A stretch of DNA of 64,000 nt from contig NC_057768.1 in assembly GCF_010389155.1 (NCBI RefSeq), forward strand, positions 5,454,501 through 5,518,500, read 5' to 3'. Both the position numbers and the translations under genes were made by a program. Of the stretch, positions 12,584 through 23,953 are shown in pieces. The stretch comes from Erigeron canadensis. Taxonomy: Eukaryota; Streptophyta; Magnoliopsida; Asterales; Asteraceae. Position 1 is the stretch's first letter. Each line of letters opens with the position of its first letter. The notes beneath the pieces are model-generated. The model was not told the DNA's origin and made no database searches. It saw only the letters and a program-made list of their open reading frames with translations.

Positions 12584-13630
12584 CAGAGGCGGGGTATATG
12601 GAGGTAAAGGGTGCGCCAAGGCCCACCCCCAAACTTTAACCGACATATATTTTTAGGCTTAGCTAGTAGTTTTGTTAAGTATGGGCCCACCATAATTTAC
12701 TATAGGCTCACCTTCAAAGCCCTCTAGCACATAATCACTCATGTTTCTTAAACGGCAAATAAATTGAGGATTTTCAATTGAAATTAATTAGTTAAAAAAT
12801 AAAGTAGAAGTTCAAAAGGCAAATATCAAGCAACTATTTTTTCAGGGAATTGGGTTTCGCAGTGTTTCTTGCTAATAAACATTCAACAATCATTTTATTG
12901 ATATATCTCAATTTTCTTATTTTTTTATTTTATTATACTTATGTTCATATTGATAGTTTACTACTTGTAATGATTGTTTAGAAATGTAGTGACATCTTTA
13001 ATATGTTATTATCATGATTTAACTAATGATGGTTGTAAATTGTGAAATATAACTTGTGGTCGAAGTTTGGTGTTTTATAACTTCCAGTTAACTAGTTCAG
13101 TTCATTTAAGATAGATTGATATTTAGGGTGGACGGAGTGCCCTGGGGAGGAGACCGCTACCGGATTGAACACCGCGCCGACCCCCAGATACCGATAGGGT
13201 GGGGAGCGAATTGGTGACCATGGTGCCGGTTGTGGTGCCTAGCTATGTTTTTTTTTTTTTTTTTTCTTTTTTTTTCTTTTCTTCCTTATTTATTTCTTAA
13301 ATAAATAGAAAGGGTGGGAGGAGAAGGAAGGAGTGGTAAAATATTCCTAGCATTAGGGAGCGAGCAGAGAGGAGAAGCAAAATCGGAGAGGGGAGGGGAG
13401 GGGGTGGTAAGGCCCTCCATCCACCCTTATGAGACTATGAAACATTGAAACTATATAACTCATACTAGATTATTAATATTGTGGTTTGTAAAATTTGTAC
13501 AACCATAACGACAAAGCAAACAAAGATTGATCTATTATTAAGTATTTTGGCATCTATTCGTGTTTGATAAAAAAAAAAAAAAATTTTGGCACCCCTGAGG
13601 CCCTGACCTAAAATCCTGACTCCGTCACTG
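12584..13630. mobile_element. hAT element with perfect 8-bp TSD CCTTCAGA
   Basis: The right end, reverse-complemented, reads CAGTGACGGAGTCAGGATTTT, a typical hAT terminus; the left end is a degenerate CAGAGGCGGGGTATATGGAG. CCTTCAGA is duplicated exactly at 12576-12583 and 13631-13638. No transposase remains. It carries a nested Harbinger-type MITE at 13126-13426. Confidence 0.85.
13126..13426. mobile_element. Harbinger/Tourist-type MITE nested in the hAT element, TSD TTA
   Basis: Termini GGGTGGACGGAGTGCCC (left) and, reverse-complemented, GGGTGGATGGAGGGCC (right); flanked by TTA at 13123-13125 and 13427-13429. 301 bp, GC-rich relative to its surroundings, with a poly(T) tract near 13248-13278 and a purine-rich right half. 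Confidence 0.75.
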
Positions 13631-13925
13631 CCTTCAGAAATACTACAAGTGAAAAATCGAATAGACTACTAGTGTAATAGAATGGGCTTGGGCCGTTTCA
13701 TACTTTCATTGTTTTTTCCCCAAATCAATGAATGATTGAAAATATCCATGATAGTTACTTGTGAAGTAGAGAACGTTTTAGGGGTATTATGAGCATTTTT
13801 TTTTTTACTTTTTTTTTTACAGTAAAAAATATTATATTGATATGAAAGAACCTAGCAAGTTGCTAGTATTACATCCGTAAGATAGAAGTTCAGAAGGAAA
13901 TCATGCAACAAGGGTATGACAAATA

Positions 13926-14632
13926 TGTTAGAATATGAACATATAATAACGAGTATGCGTGGAGAATCAAAATAAATATGCAATCAAATTAATTAACAAA
14001 GAAATGAATTGAAACGTGTACCTTTGCGCAAAGCTTTCAATAATATAGTTATTATGATAAATTAGGGTTTAAAGTAAAACCCCTCTACGATTGCACACTA
14101 GACACCCCGTATATTGTATGCTAGTACCTGAATCACAAACAAACAGCTCTTTGTTTAGAAACCCTAGCTAAAACCAAAAACCCTTTTTCCTAGCTAAAAC
14201 CGAAAAACCGAAAACCCTTTGGAGAGTGGGTTTCGGCCGAGAGAGAAAGGGAGATAGGAGAGATTTTTCTTGTGTGAAGTTATGAAAAACCCTTAAGCCT
14301 AAGCCTTCTATTTATAGGCTTAATCTCTAGGGTTTTAAACTTGATGGACAAGTAATCGCAAAGCTTTTTTAGCCTTGAAATTTTCGGCCCTCTTGGATGG
14401 AATTAGGAAACAACTGTAATTACTAATTTCAATCTAACACCTCCTCTTTAATTAATTAAATTCAATTAACCCTTTAATTAGTTTAATTAATCATTTGTGA
14501 TTAATTTTTAATTAATATATTACTTTAATATACTAATTAATAATATAGAGTTACCGTGTCATTTCGTATGACTCCGTAGGTTTAAATTATTTCCGAACAT
14601 ACGTTTATAATTAACATGATCACACTCCAACA
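13926..14632 (-). mobile_element. Copia solo LTR, 707 bp, TSD AAATA
   Basis: The plus strand begins TGTTAGAATATGAAC and the minus strand TGTTGGAGTGTGATC; AAATA is on both sides (13921-13925 and 14633-14637). Minus-strand sense is shown by a TATA box (TATAAATAG) at about 14310-14320 followed by a CT-rich leader. The downstream part (GGGTTTTCGGTTTTTCGG, then TACTAGCATACAATATACGGG) aligns with the 3' LTR of the Copia element at 45039-46313, so this is a relative of that family. Confidence 0.88.
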
Positions 14633-15479
14633 AAATAAAACTAACATAGAAACTAAAAGTTGAAGATGCTCCAGCTTTGCAGGGTATTATGCTACAAGAT
14701 TTATTTTTTATTTGTAATACTTTACATTATCATTTATTATTCTATTGTTTATTTATTTTACGATAATATATATTAAAATTTTGTATTGACTAATTGATAC
14801 TACATTAATTGTGATCATGATTAGTATATTAATTGTTGTAAAAGTAAAATTGGATATGTACTAGTAACTCCAAATTGTAAAACACCACACAAATATTTTA
14901 TAAGGTTATATATAGATATAGATAATTAAATAAGTTGATACGTGACTAATGTGGTCATGGTTGTTCTTCTGAGTTCTGATGTTGCAAATGAGATAAATAA
15001 CCGACCAATTTTCGTTTACTTATATCAAACTTCTACAAGCTAGGCACAGATACTGAATCACATATATTCTGTTGCTTCAATACATTGGGTCTCTTAATCG
15101 AATTCGAGTGGGTCTCTTAATTGATTATGGAAGTTAATATTTTGATATTGGTAACTAATAAGGTAAAATGATATCTCAACCCATTTCTATCATTTTTGTT
15201 GTAAAATGACTAGATTGCGCTTTGCGCGTTTGCTTAAATTGGCTAGTGATGATGACACAATCAATAAGTGATCTTTATGAGTTATTGAGATTTGTCCGCC
15301 TACTTCGACTATATCAATTGAACTTAATTAACAGAGATTTTAATGCCTATGCGTGTTGTGACATAAGACCATCCGTAATAACCTGTTGGTGGGGGTCAGT
15401 GACCACTTATCACTAGATTGAACGGGTTACAGGCCGGGGTTAAGTATTGTCGTGTCGGTGGTGCTCATCAACTGCCTTG
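14633..15479. other. Spacer
   Basis: No supported gene or bounded repeat in about 850 bp. The frame at 15222-15416 shows no family resemblance. Confidence 0.35.
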
Positions 15480-16024
15480 TAGAAATGACAAAAGTACCCG
15501 TACCCGATTGGGAATCCGATACCCGAACCCGATTTGACCGGTAAATCCCCGAGTTGACTTGGGATGAGAACTGGTATGGGGATATAATTATATTCTCCGA
15601 TAGGGATGAGGACGGGGATGAGAAACCGTAAATCCCCGATCCGCATACCCGAACCCGAAAACACTATATATTTATTAGAATTATTTAAAGTTTTTCGTTA
15701 TATTTTAACTTTACAGTATTTTATTAATACTTTTCATGTGTCATACTTTATTTATCATTTATTTAACGTTGATATTAGTTTATATATAAAAGAAAAGGTC
15801 AAAATAGACGTTCTACTACTTATCTTATGCTACAATAAATTTATATTTATTCAAAAAAAAGTATCCCCGATACCTGATGGGAATCCCCCATACCCGATAG
15901 AGACGGGTATGGGGATGTAATATATCCACGACGGGGATTGGGATGGGGTGGGGATTACAATTGGAATTCGACGATGGGATGGGGATTGAAATCTCTGATG
16001 ATATCCGCCCCATTGCCATCTCTA
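15480..16024. mobile_element. hAT-type MITE, TAGARATGRCAA termini
   Basis: Left end TAGAAATGACAAAAGTACCC; right end, reverse-complemented, TAGAGATGGCAATGGGGCGG. Flanks CTGCCTTG and CTACCTTG agree in 7 of 8 positions, the hAT TSD length. The interior is rich in inverted copies of CGGGTATGGGGAT-like sequence. The reading frames that overlap it come from this repeat. Confidence 0.75.
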
Positions 16025-16040
16025 CTACCTTGGTAGTCAC

Positions 16041-16071
16041 TTTATTTATTTATTTATTTATTTATTTATTA
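16041..16071. repeat. (TTTA)n microsatellite
   Basis: About eight TTTA units between two hAT elements. Confidence 0.8.
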
Positions 16072-16152
16072 AACATTCCAATACATTTCAACCAATGATT
16101 ATCATATGATACCATACGTACAATACCCGTATATATGATAGGTACTGCAAGA

Positions 16153-16758
16153 TAGCTGTCAATCTCGACCCAACCTGAAACTCAACCGGGAAAAAGTCAG
16201 GCTAGGGTTGGAGATTTTTGACCCATCAACCCTCCAACCCACCAATCCGTCTTTTCAGGTTGGGTTCGGGTTGGGTTGTTGGTTGTCAGGTCGACTCGCC
16301 AACCCAATATCTTAAAAATATTTGATTTATATATAATATTTTATACTTATTATCTACTTATCCATACGCCATATTCTCATTTTCTATATATCTAATCTAA
16401 AATAACTTCACATCTAAAATAAAAGGATGTTAAAATTTTGTGAGATGCTAACTGATGTTGGGTGAGACGGTAAGTTTATTAACTTTGTGCCAAAATCTAA
16501 CAATACCATCGTATTTCTTTCTTTTTTTTTGGTACTTTTTGTTTTCAACGTACACATCAATGATAGAGCTTTATATTTGATTATTTATTCCATTATATAT
16601 TTATATAAATTTGCTTATCAGGTCATATGGGTTGGATCATGGGTTGACGAGTTGTGGGTCAGGGTTAAAATTTTTGACCTGAAACTTTTAATAGGTTGAG
16701 TTAGGGTTAGAGTTTTTCAACCCACCAACTTGAACCCGCCAACCCATTGTTAGCCCTA
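16153..16758. mobile_element. hAT-type MITE with perfect 8-bp TSD CTGCAAGA
   Basis: Left end TAGCTGTCAATCTCGACCCA; right end, reverse-complemented, TAGGGCTAACAATGGGTTGG. CTGCAAGA is exact at 16145-16152 and 16759-16766. The sub-terminal regions carry repeated GGGTTGG / CCAACCC motifs in both orientations. Non-coding, 606 bp. Confidence 0.85.
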
Positions 16759-16876
16759 CTGCAAGATAAGGGGCAGTTATAGATGCTCATAATGATTAAA
16801 AGTTAAAAGTTCAACAAATTTTTTTTATTTTCTTCTTTACCGTGCATATATAGCCATATAGGTATAGTTTTTATGC

Positions 16877-16992
16877 AGTGGCGGATCCAGAAAAATAAGA
16901 GGGTGGGGGCAAAAAAGTTTACACTGAAAAATCAAATAACCTCATTTATAATATCAAAATAGTCAGCCCCAAATCCTCAACAATATAGCCGG
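16877..16992. mobile_element. hAT terminus fragment, cut by a solo LTR
   Basis: CAGTGGCGGATCCAGAAAAA is a classic hAT end. The matching right end is not found to the right of the LTR at 16993-18536, so the element is truncated or too decayed to close. Confidence 0.55.
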
Positions 16993-17583
16993 TGTAACAC
17001 CCAAATATTTTAAGGTAATGGAAATTTAACCCTTTTTATAGTTTTAACATTTAAATTGATTTTCTAGTATTTTGTTTTGAGATAAGGGGTTAATTTAGTT
17101 GGAACTTTAGTGGCTAGCGGATATAATACCCTTATTTTATTTGATAAAAACGTGGCATGAAGAGGGATAGCCAGCCACTTTTTGTTTGATGATTTATGAA
17201 CCTAATTACTTCCAAAAACTCTAATCCTTCAATTATTCTTAATCCTTTTCTCAAATCTTCTACTCCTTTTAAACTATCAAAGATTAAGATAAGAAATTCA
17301 TCCTCCTAAACTTAAGTGACTAATTCAAATAATAAAGAAGCAAATTTAGGGTTTATAGTGGCTTGGTGGTGGTCGAATTCCACAAGAAAAAGGAGGAAGA
17401 TTTGGAGATTTATATTTGTTTGATTGATCTTTGAGGTGGTGAAGAGCATATCATTGTGCATAATAGTCAAGTAAAGCCTATTAGCCAAAATCAAGGTGAG
17501 TGCATATGTATATGTTCATAGTTGTAATATGGAGGACATAGATGAATAATTCCTATGACCCCATTTGTATGATTGAATTTGTG

Positions 17584-17762
17584 TAAGACTAGTAGATGAA
17601 GATATACATACTAGCATACATTGGTTTTGTGCAAGACTAGTAGATGATGATATACCTACTAGCATATTTTGTATGTAAGACTAGTAGATGATGAGATACC
17701 TACTAGCATATGTTGATTTAGTGTAAGACTAGTAGAGGATGAGATACCTACTAGCATATATC
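17584..17762. repeat. Four-unit short tandem repeat in the solo LTR
   Basis: Four copies of a ~36-base core (AAGACTAGTAGATGATGAGA followed by TACCTACTAGCATA), starting near 17584, 17632, 17677 and 17724, separated by variable 8-14-base spacers. CTAGTAG and CTACTAG make each unit weakly self-complementary. Confidence 0.85.
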
Positions 17763-18365
17763 CTTGGCCAAATAGAAAAGACATGATCATGATTTGTTTG
17801 TTATTGCTTTGATTGTTAAGTAAATGACTCAAGTGTCTATATGTGATTAAAATGATATAGTTAAATATTGATCATACATATATGCATTCACTAAGCTTAA
17901 ATGCTTATGTTTTAGTTGTTTATCGTTTTTATAGGAGTGGGTATTAGTAACAAGAACAAGGAGCTAGTTGGGTGAAGCTAGTGTGGAAGGTCTTGAAGAT
18001 TTCAGAAGATTGACATTTTGGGTAATTTGATAGATAATCCCTTCTTGACCACTTCGTTCTTGATACAAGTTTTATTTTGAATGAACAAGTCTAATTTTTG
18101 TACCAATAACCTGGGATGTTGTTAAGTATATGGGTTTTTGGAGTTGTATATGAATATGTGATTATTTAGTAAGTTAATGATTTGGATAATTGACCCATTG
18201 TGTATCTCTTTGGACACTTATTGGTCAATTAGTGGTTGTAAGTGCAAATTTTGATGTCAAATGTTGGGTTGATAGATTAAAGAATGTTTTGATGCATATC
18301 GGTTGATAAGCAAGAAGTGTCATGGGTTTAAACCAGATTTTGGAAGAAAAATACTGATCAGGTTC

Positions 18366-18485
18366 CTCCCACTGCGCCGTAGTGGGAGAGTTTTTACTCC
18401 ACTGCGCCGCAGTGGGCTTTTGGTCGATCTGGGCCGCAACTTTCCACTGCGCCGCAGTGGGAAGTGTCAACACCACTGCGCCGAA
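18366..18485. repeat. Array of GC-rich palindromes CCCACTGCGCCGCAGTGGG
   Basis: Three full palindromes (about 18366-18388, with one base changed; 18399-18416; 18442-18463) and a half copy at 18472-18485, in otherwise AT-rich sequence near the LTR end. Each full copy can fold into a 7-9-bp stem. The role is not known; it could be a regulatory or termination structure of the LTR. Confidence 0.85.
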
Positions 18486-18536
18486 AAAAGAAATTTTTTT
18501 TTTACGGTTTTCAATTAAAAGAGTTTGGTTCTTACA

Positions 18537-18940
18537 GTCGGGGAAAATCTCGAGTCAACCGATGCCCTCATTAACATAGTCAGTATATGCCCTACCATAA
18601 TTTATAGGCAAACAATCTAAAGTTTTATAATATCGTCGATATACATAGCTCATTTATAACCCTAACTCTTATTCTATAAATGAAAAAATCAATTAAAACG
18701 ATATCTCCATATTTTAAACTAAAAACAATAATTTTCTTATAAGTTAAATAAACTACTTTCAATAGATAGAACTTTCTACTACATTTGGTCTCTCTTGATT
18801 TTATATTTCAGAAAGTTATAACTATTACGGCTGTAAAACTTGTAACTCAAAAGCTGTTTTTGAAAAGTATAGTTTTAGTTAAATTAGAGGAGGAAGATAT
18901 TAAATCCTCTTTTGTTTCGATAAAATCGAGTCACAATTTA
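18537..18940. other. Spacer
   Basis: AT-rich sequence, nothing recognised in about 400 bp. Confidence 0.35.
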
Positions 18941-19250
18941 GATGGTTGAAAGATCATTTCCCATATATGAGGTCTTGTGTTCAAGCCTTGGGGGGGACAT
19001 AAGGAAGTCCTTTTATGAGGTTTTAGCTTGGGTTTTCCTAGGTTCAAGTCTGAAAGGGCAGAGTACTCTTAGTAATCGTCGTGGCTTCGGGCGAATTAGT
19101 CGGGGTTTTTTCCCCCATCGGGTATTTGAAATAGGCATCTCTATTTCGAAGGAGCTCTCTAGCACGGATCCGGTTAAGACAACGTATGCTAGATCTCTTG
19201 TTGTCGAATCGCGACACGAAGTTTTCAGCAAAATTCATTTTTCAAAAAAT
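18941..19250 (+). mobile_element. SINE copy 1 (tRNA-like family)
   Basis: Shares its whole body with the copies at 23954-24306 and 25924-26284, including TTAAGACAACGTATGCTAGA and GTCGAATCGCGACACGAAGT near the 3' end. The head is more degenerate: the B-box-like GTGTTCAAGCC is at about 18972. Ends in a CAAAAAAT stretch. No clear TSD is left, so this looks like the oldest of the three. Confidence 0.7.
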
Positions 19251-19993
19251 GTTACTTAAGGGGGTAAAATTGTAATAAGGAATAATCATAAAGGTGATGT
19301 GGTAAAATATTCATACAATGACAAAATACTTTATCATCTTCCATATAAGACCCATATCTAAAATTCCTCCATTAAAGCAATATTCAAGCTTTGAAATCTG
19401 ACTACCTATTTATCCATGTGAATTGTTGGTTTTTGTTGTTCAATATCAAGCAAATGAACCCCTTTAATGAACCCATGTTTTTTTTTTTTTTCTAATTGGC
19501 TGGGTTCATTTTTAATTTTTGAGTTGGGTTCATTTCAAATAATCAATCAAAATAGGTGGTGTTGTGCTGAGTGGGTTGGGTTCTATATCCCCCCTCTAGA
19601 CTGCTGCATCCACCACTGTTTTCACGCTCGGTATGATTCGCCATATATGGACAATGGTTATATAGAAACATTTTTTTAAAAAAAACCGTGAAAATCTCTA
19701 AGTTATGCATTATATCAAACGTGTTTTAAGTTCACTTATATTTAAAATGTCATCTAAAAGCAAAAAAGTTGTTTAAAACATGTAACATAATATATGCATT
19801 TAACGTTTCAGAATTACTTCTTTTTACTTTGAAGTTATATACATATTTTACATTTAAACTTACTTGTTTATTTTTTACAAGATGGAGTCATGGAGATAAC
19901 CGGTCGAAGACAAACTTTTTTTTTTCCACTTAATCTAATTTTATCCTGACCAACCTTGAGGAATCAGATCATATTAAAAGGGTTTATTATTCA
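19251..19993. other. Spacer
   Basis: About 740 bp without a recognisable gene; poly(T) at 19479-19491. Confidence 0.35.
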
Positions 19994-21530
19994 TGGGTAA
20001 AGTTATTTTGAGAACCCTTTCTTTTTGCGAGAACTTTTGATAATTTTTCAAATCAAGCCCAGCCTATGATTGTTCTTTACATGAAAATTGTTTTTTGATT
20101 GTATTTTAAATAACTTATGTGTAATTTTGAAGTTTATAATTGTGTGGAGTATGAATTATCATCTGTTATACAATTATGTGGAGATTTGGATTTTTGATCA
20201 CATGTGCACGAATATTACTATGATCACATGTATGCAAGTCGATCACATGTAATCATAGCAATATTCGTGCACATGTGATCAAGAATCCAAATCTCCACAT
20301 AATTGTATAACGGATGATAATCCATGCCTCCACACAATTATAAGCTTCAAAATTACACGTAATTTATTCAGAAAACAATCAAAAAACAATTTTCATGTTG
20401 TTATGTCCCAGAGGTGTAACAAGATACCAAAGTATAATGTACACAAGTAGTTGTAGAGGGGGGGGGGTGAATACAACTAATTCGTTTTTCCTTAACTTTC
20501 TTTTATAAAATGGTTTTAATTGATTCAATAAGTAGATTAAACAATATGAGTAATAAGAATCAATAAAACAGTAAAACAAAAAATAAACATTCTTAGACAC
20601 AAATCGCGTTTTTCAAATGTAATCCTTTATTAAGAAATAATCTATACAAAGAATTACAGGGTTGTTGCGGAAACAAGATAACCTATAATATCTAAACAAC
20701 CCTATGAAATGACAAACAACAATCAAATAAGTTCTCGCTCAAGAGAAGCAACCCAAGCTGACTTCTCACAAACCAAGCTGTGTATAAGAGCAGAGAGAAC
20801 TTTTGTGAAGAATGATTCAAAGGAATATCACACATATGCCTTCAAGGATTGTAGCTTTTATAGGTGAAAGCTTCAGTCTCTGTTGGTGTCCAAATAAGCC
20901 ACGTATTGTTCTTCAATTGGACGATCAAAGGAATATTAGAACGTGCCTACCTCGTACTTGTGGTCCCCAAACCTGCAGCACGTCATTTTGATCGTCCAAT
21001 AAGAGTATGGATACGCATATGTAAATCTAACCACCAACCTAGATTCTAGGAACCTTCCTATTCATGTCATACGTCCTTATCAACAAACCCAGGTTGTAAT
21101 CTTCACTTGATTATTAGACACAGATTGCTCATTTGTCAAGAGCAAATCTGTCTAAGTGTTTCCAAGCTGACTTCTAATCCCAAGCTGTCTTCCACCAACA
21201 ACTTGATCTTCTATCTTCAATCCCCCTCTTTGACTTGGACTGAATGCTATGACCATTTGATGCAGCTTGAACAACACTTGCTTCCATAAGATATGACAAT
21301 TACAAAGTATGAAGCGTAATCTGGGTCGCGAGCTGTGTCAGCTTAGGCTTACCCAGATTACTATACAAGAACCAAAAGATTTACAAGTGTTTACATATAG
21401 ACTTGTCATCATTAAATTTACAACATTCATTGGGACTCAACACATGTAAAGAATAATCATCGGCTTGGTTTGATTTGAAAAGTTCTCAAAGATTCTCGCA
21501 AAAAAAAGGGTTTTCAAAATAACTTTTCAC
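19994..21530. mobile_element. Foldback MULE-type MITE split by a solo LTR
   Basis: Net length about 490 bp once the nested LTR is taken out. It is a near-perfect foldback: the left arm from TGGGTAAAGTTATTTTGAGA to about 20230 is repeated inverted to 20398 and again from 21443 to 21530. The centre includes GATCACATGTGCACGAATATT and its complement. Flanks TATTATTCA (19985-19993) and TATTATCCA (21531-21539) match 8 of 9, a MULE-length TSD. Confidence 0.75.
20399..21442 (-). mobile_element. SIRE-like Copia solo LTR, 1044 bp, perfect TSD CATGT
   Basis: Starts TGTTATGTCCCAGAGG and ends TTGGGACTCAACA; CATGT lies on both sides (20394-20398 and 21443-21447). The block GTAGAGG(G)nTGAATACAAC near 20451-20478 resembles the motif common in SIRE/Maximus Copia LTRs. 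A TATA box (CCTATAAAAGC) reading leftward near 20865-20855 indicates minus-strand sense. It splits the right arm of the foldback MITE. Confidence 0.88.
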
Positions 21531-21649
21531 TATTATCCAAAATATAACTAATAGAGGGGGTTAAGGGACACTTGACACCCCTAATTCCTCTCCTTTAGCC
21601 TAATCATCCATCCTTATTAATTATCCTCTAATTTTTAAATATTAATCAA

Positions 21650-21905
21650 AATTAATCTACACTTTTTGGTTTTCCATCACCAATTTACACTTTAACCCGA
21701 TTTAAAAATAGTTAACCTACACTTTTTGATTTTTCATTACCAATTTACACTTTAACCCAATTTAAAAATAATTAATTATACTTTTTGGTTTTCCATCACC
21801 AATTTACACTTAAAGATAATTAATTTACACTTTTTGGTTTTCCATCACCAATTTACAAATTCACCCAATTTAAAAATAATTAGTTTACACTTTTTGGTTT
21901 TACTG
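21650..21905. repeat. ~65-bp tandem repeat in Helitron B, about four units
   Basis: Units built on TACACTTTTTGGTTTTCCATC followed by ACCAATTTACACTTTAACCC and a TTTAAAAATAATTAA linker, at about 21656, 21718, 21778 (shorter) and 21826. Three related units occur at 49550-49735 in copy C. Confidence 0.85.
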
Positions 21906-22089
21906 GTAATCTATAATATAACTCACGTGCGACAACAAAAAAAGAAGCTACGATCAACTACAAAAGGATTTTTCTTTTTATATACTTTGCACATAATTAA
22001 TCATTATTATTATTTTTTAACATTGAATTCTTATGTTATTGTTATTATTATTTCTTTTAATTTAGTTTGTTATCCAACATAGGTTCGTT

Positions 22090-22287
22090 ATGGCGTTTTC
22101 TTCAACAACAAAAAATATGATCACATTAGTTCATCTTGAAGATCGTAAGTTAACACATGTTAACCATCATTTACGACTCTGTGTTGTGCATGTATGGACT
22201 GTTTCGGAGTGGAACAACCCTAAGAAAATCAAAACGTTTGAAATGACATCTGTTGATGAATTGATATGTATTTTTCAAATTATATAG
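22090..22287 (+). pseudogene. RPA70-like OB-fold remnant in the Helitron
   Basis: A 65-codon fragment with the pattern L-R-L-C-V-V-H-V-W-x-V-x-x-W-N-N-P-K-K-I-K-x-F-E-M, the first OB-fold strand set of plant RPA1/DUF223-type single-strand DNA-binding proteins. The full proteins are several hundred residues; here only the N-terminal OB start survives, ending at a stop at 22285-22287, with a further disconnected scrap near 23239. The ATG at 22090 suits the family's short N-terminus. It is likely the remnant of a Helitron-borne RPA gene rather than a host gene. Confidence 0.65.
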
Positions 22288-23409
22288 TTTACACTTTTAA
22301 AATATAAGAAACTGTAAATTTATTTATTTAACTAAGGTTGAAAAAAAAGGATAAACTTAAATCAATATTTATATGAGTTAATTTTCGTATGTTTCTTCTT
22401 TAGCTTTCGTATTGATTAAGTTGTGATATATGACTTAACTAATCTAAATATTATATATTAAATTTTGTATTTGTAACTTATATTAACTCTTAGTATTTAT
22501 GATTATATCTTTCTATAACCTTTTAGATATAAAGTGTAAATTTGCTATGAGTAGGTTTCTGATTACTTTAATATATTGACTTTGATTATTTTGATATCGT
22601 TTTGAAGGTAGTTCATTAATGGTGTATACTTAAGATTTACGATTATATCTTTCTATTTTAGATAAAAAGTCGAATTTTGCTATGAGTAAGATTATGATTA
22701 TTTTAATATATCGATTATGATTATTTTGAAACTAGCTCTTTAATGGTGTAATTTTTTAGCCGTTGTTACATATTGAGATGATGTTGAATGTTTTAATATG
22801 ATTATTTTGCATGGTGGAACAATTCATCATTTTAGTTTGTGTATGACAGATCTACTTCAGATCTTATGAAAAGTGATATCAATTTTAAAAAATATCTTTA
22901 GATAAAACCCTTTGATCCACGTTATGTTTAGGATTTAACACAACAGGGGATGACTTTGCATGGTTAATCAAGAATTTGTTTCCCTATCTTTCTTGCATTA
23001 ACCGATAAAAGCATTTGATCGACGTTTGGAATGTCCTTGCTTGGATTCCTTTTTTATCCTAAATAATTTTCCTGGATCTGTATGCAAAGATGTTTATTTG
23101 ATTCTTATGGTTAATTTGTCTAGGGCTTATTTTTTAAAACTGGATTAAATACATAGAAACACACTAAGTGAATTTACCAGTTTTTTCCATGTTTTTTTTT
23201 TCTATTTGCACGGAACTATCATACATGGCTCGATCAATGGTGATTGGGTGAAAAATTTTAGGAGTATTTTGACCGATGGAATGGCTATTCAGCTAGCAAA
23301 TTTCCAAGTTGATTTCGGTATATCTATTTAATATATTTGAATTCCAACTTTTTAACTTTGATTAATATATTTTGAGACTACTTGTCCTTAGGACGGGCCT
23401 GAACACTAA

Positions 23410-23937
23410 TTTGTTTTATTTTGAAAACATGATAAATTTATCGTATATATGACACATTTCAAAATCTAGTAAATCTAGTATATTCTATACACATATATAT
23501 GGGAAAGATATTTAAAGACACTTTTTTTTTTTAAAAAAATGACGAGGATAATTTTGCACCATACATTTTGGAACTCTTATTTCAGAACCTTTTTATTTCA
23601 ATAACTATTAGAAGTCCTAATTCCTTATTGGATTACATGATGTTAAACTTTATTTACATGAGAAATCTTATATAAATGTATGTTGTAGAACAGATTTTTT
23701 ATTGAAACCTTATATATAACCGTATGTTCACATGTGAATAGTACCATGAAGAAATTTATTCGTAAGTACACGCAAGACTATTTTAAAGGTTTTGAAAAAA
23801 AATTCCCGATCTCTATAACATATTTTTATAATGTTTAACATGCAAATGAACTTTACAATCATATGATCCACACATAAATTAAGAGTTCTCATTATTTTTT
23901 TAAAAACGTTTTCAAAATAAAAAAAACCCCTATATAG
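23410..23937. other. Spacer
   Basis: AT-rich, nothing recognised. Confidence 0.35.
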
Positions 23938-23953
23938 ATATACATATCTATCA

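Larger units (their letters stand above)
16993..18536. mobile_element. Solo LTR, 1544 bp, TSD GCCGG/GTCGG
   Basis: Starts TGTAACACCCAAATATT and ends TTTGGTTCTTACA. The flanks GCCGG (16988-16992) and GTCGG (18537-18541) differ by one C-to-T change, as expected for methylated cytosine decay after insertion. It has no second LTR or internal domains. It is Gypsy-like by the TGTAAC...TTACA ends. It carries two internal repeat structures (17584-17762 and 18366-18485), listed separately. Confidence 0.8.
21536..23409 (+). mobile_element. Helitron (copy B) with an RPA-like remnant
   Basis: Begins A|TCCAAAATATAACTAATAG at 21536 and ends with a hairpin (TTGTCC-TTA-GGACGGG) then CTAA|T at 23406-23409. 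The end regions and interior match copy A (2733-3527) and copy C (49518-50031). Contents in order: a ~65-bp tandem repeat, an OB-fold coding remnant (22090-22287), one unit of the 133-bp repeat, and a second coding scrap near 23239-23328 with I-L-T-D-G-M-A-I-Q-L-A-N-F-Q-V. Plant Helitrons commonly carry RPA-like genes. No Rep/helicase is present, so it is non-autonomous. Confidence 0.82.

Noticed and set aside
15440..16040. Frames with repeated Ile-Pro-Ile-Pro patterns
   Set aside because: They are translations of inverted CGGGTATGGGGAT repeats within a hAT MITE.
17584..17762. CRISPR-like array of four regular repeats with spacers
   Set aside because: Repeat length and spacing look superficially CRISPR-like, but this is a plant genome, the spacers are only 8-14 bases, there are no cas genes, and it lies inside a solo LTR.
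18942..19259. 105-codon frame on the plus strand
   Set aside because: It lies entirely within SINE copy 1; the other SINE copies do not keep the frame.
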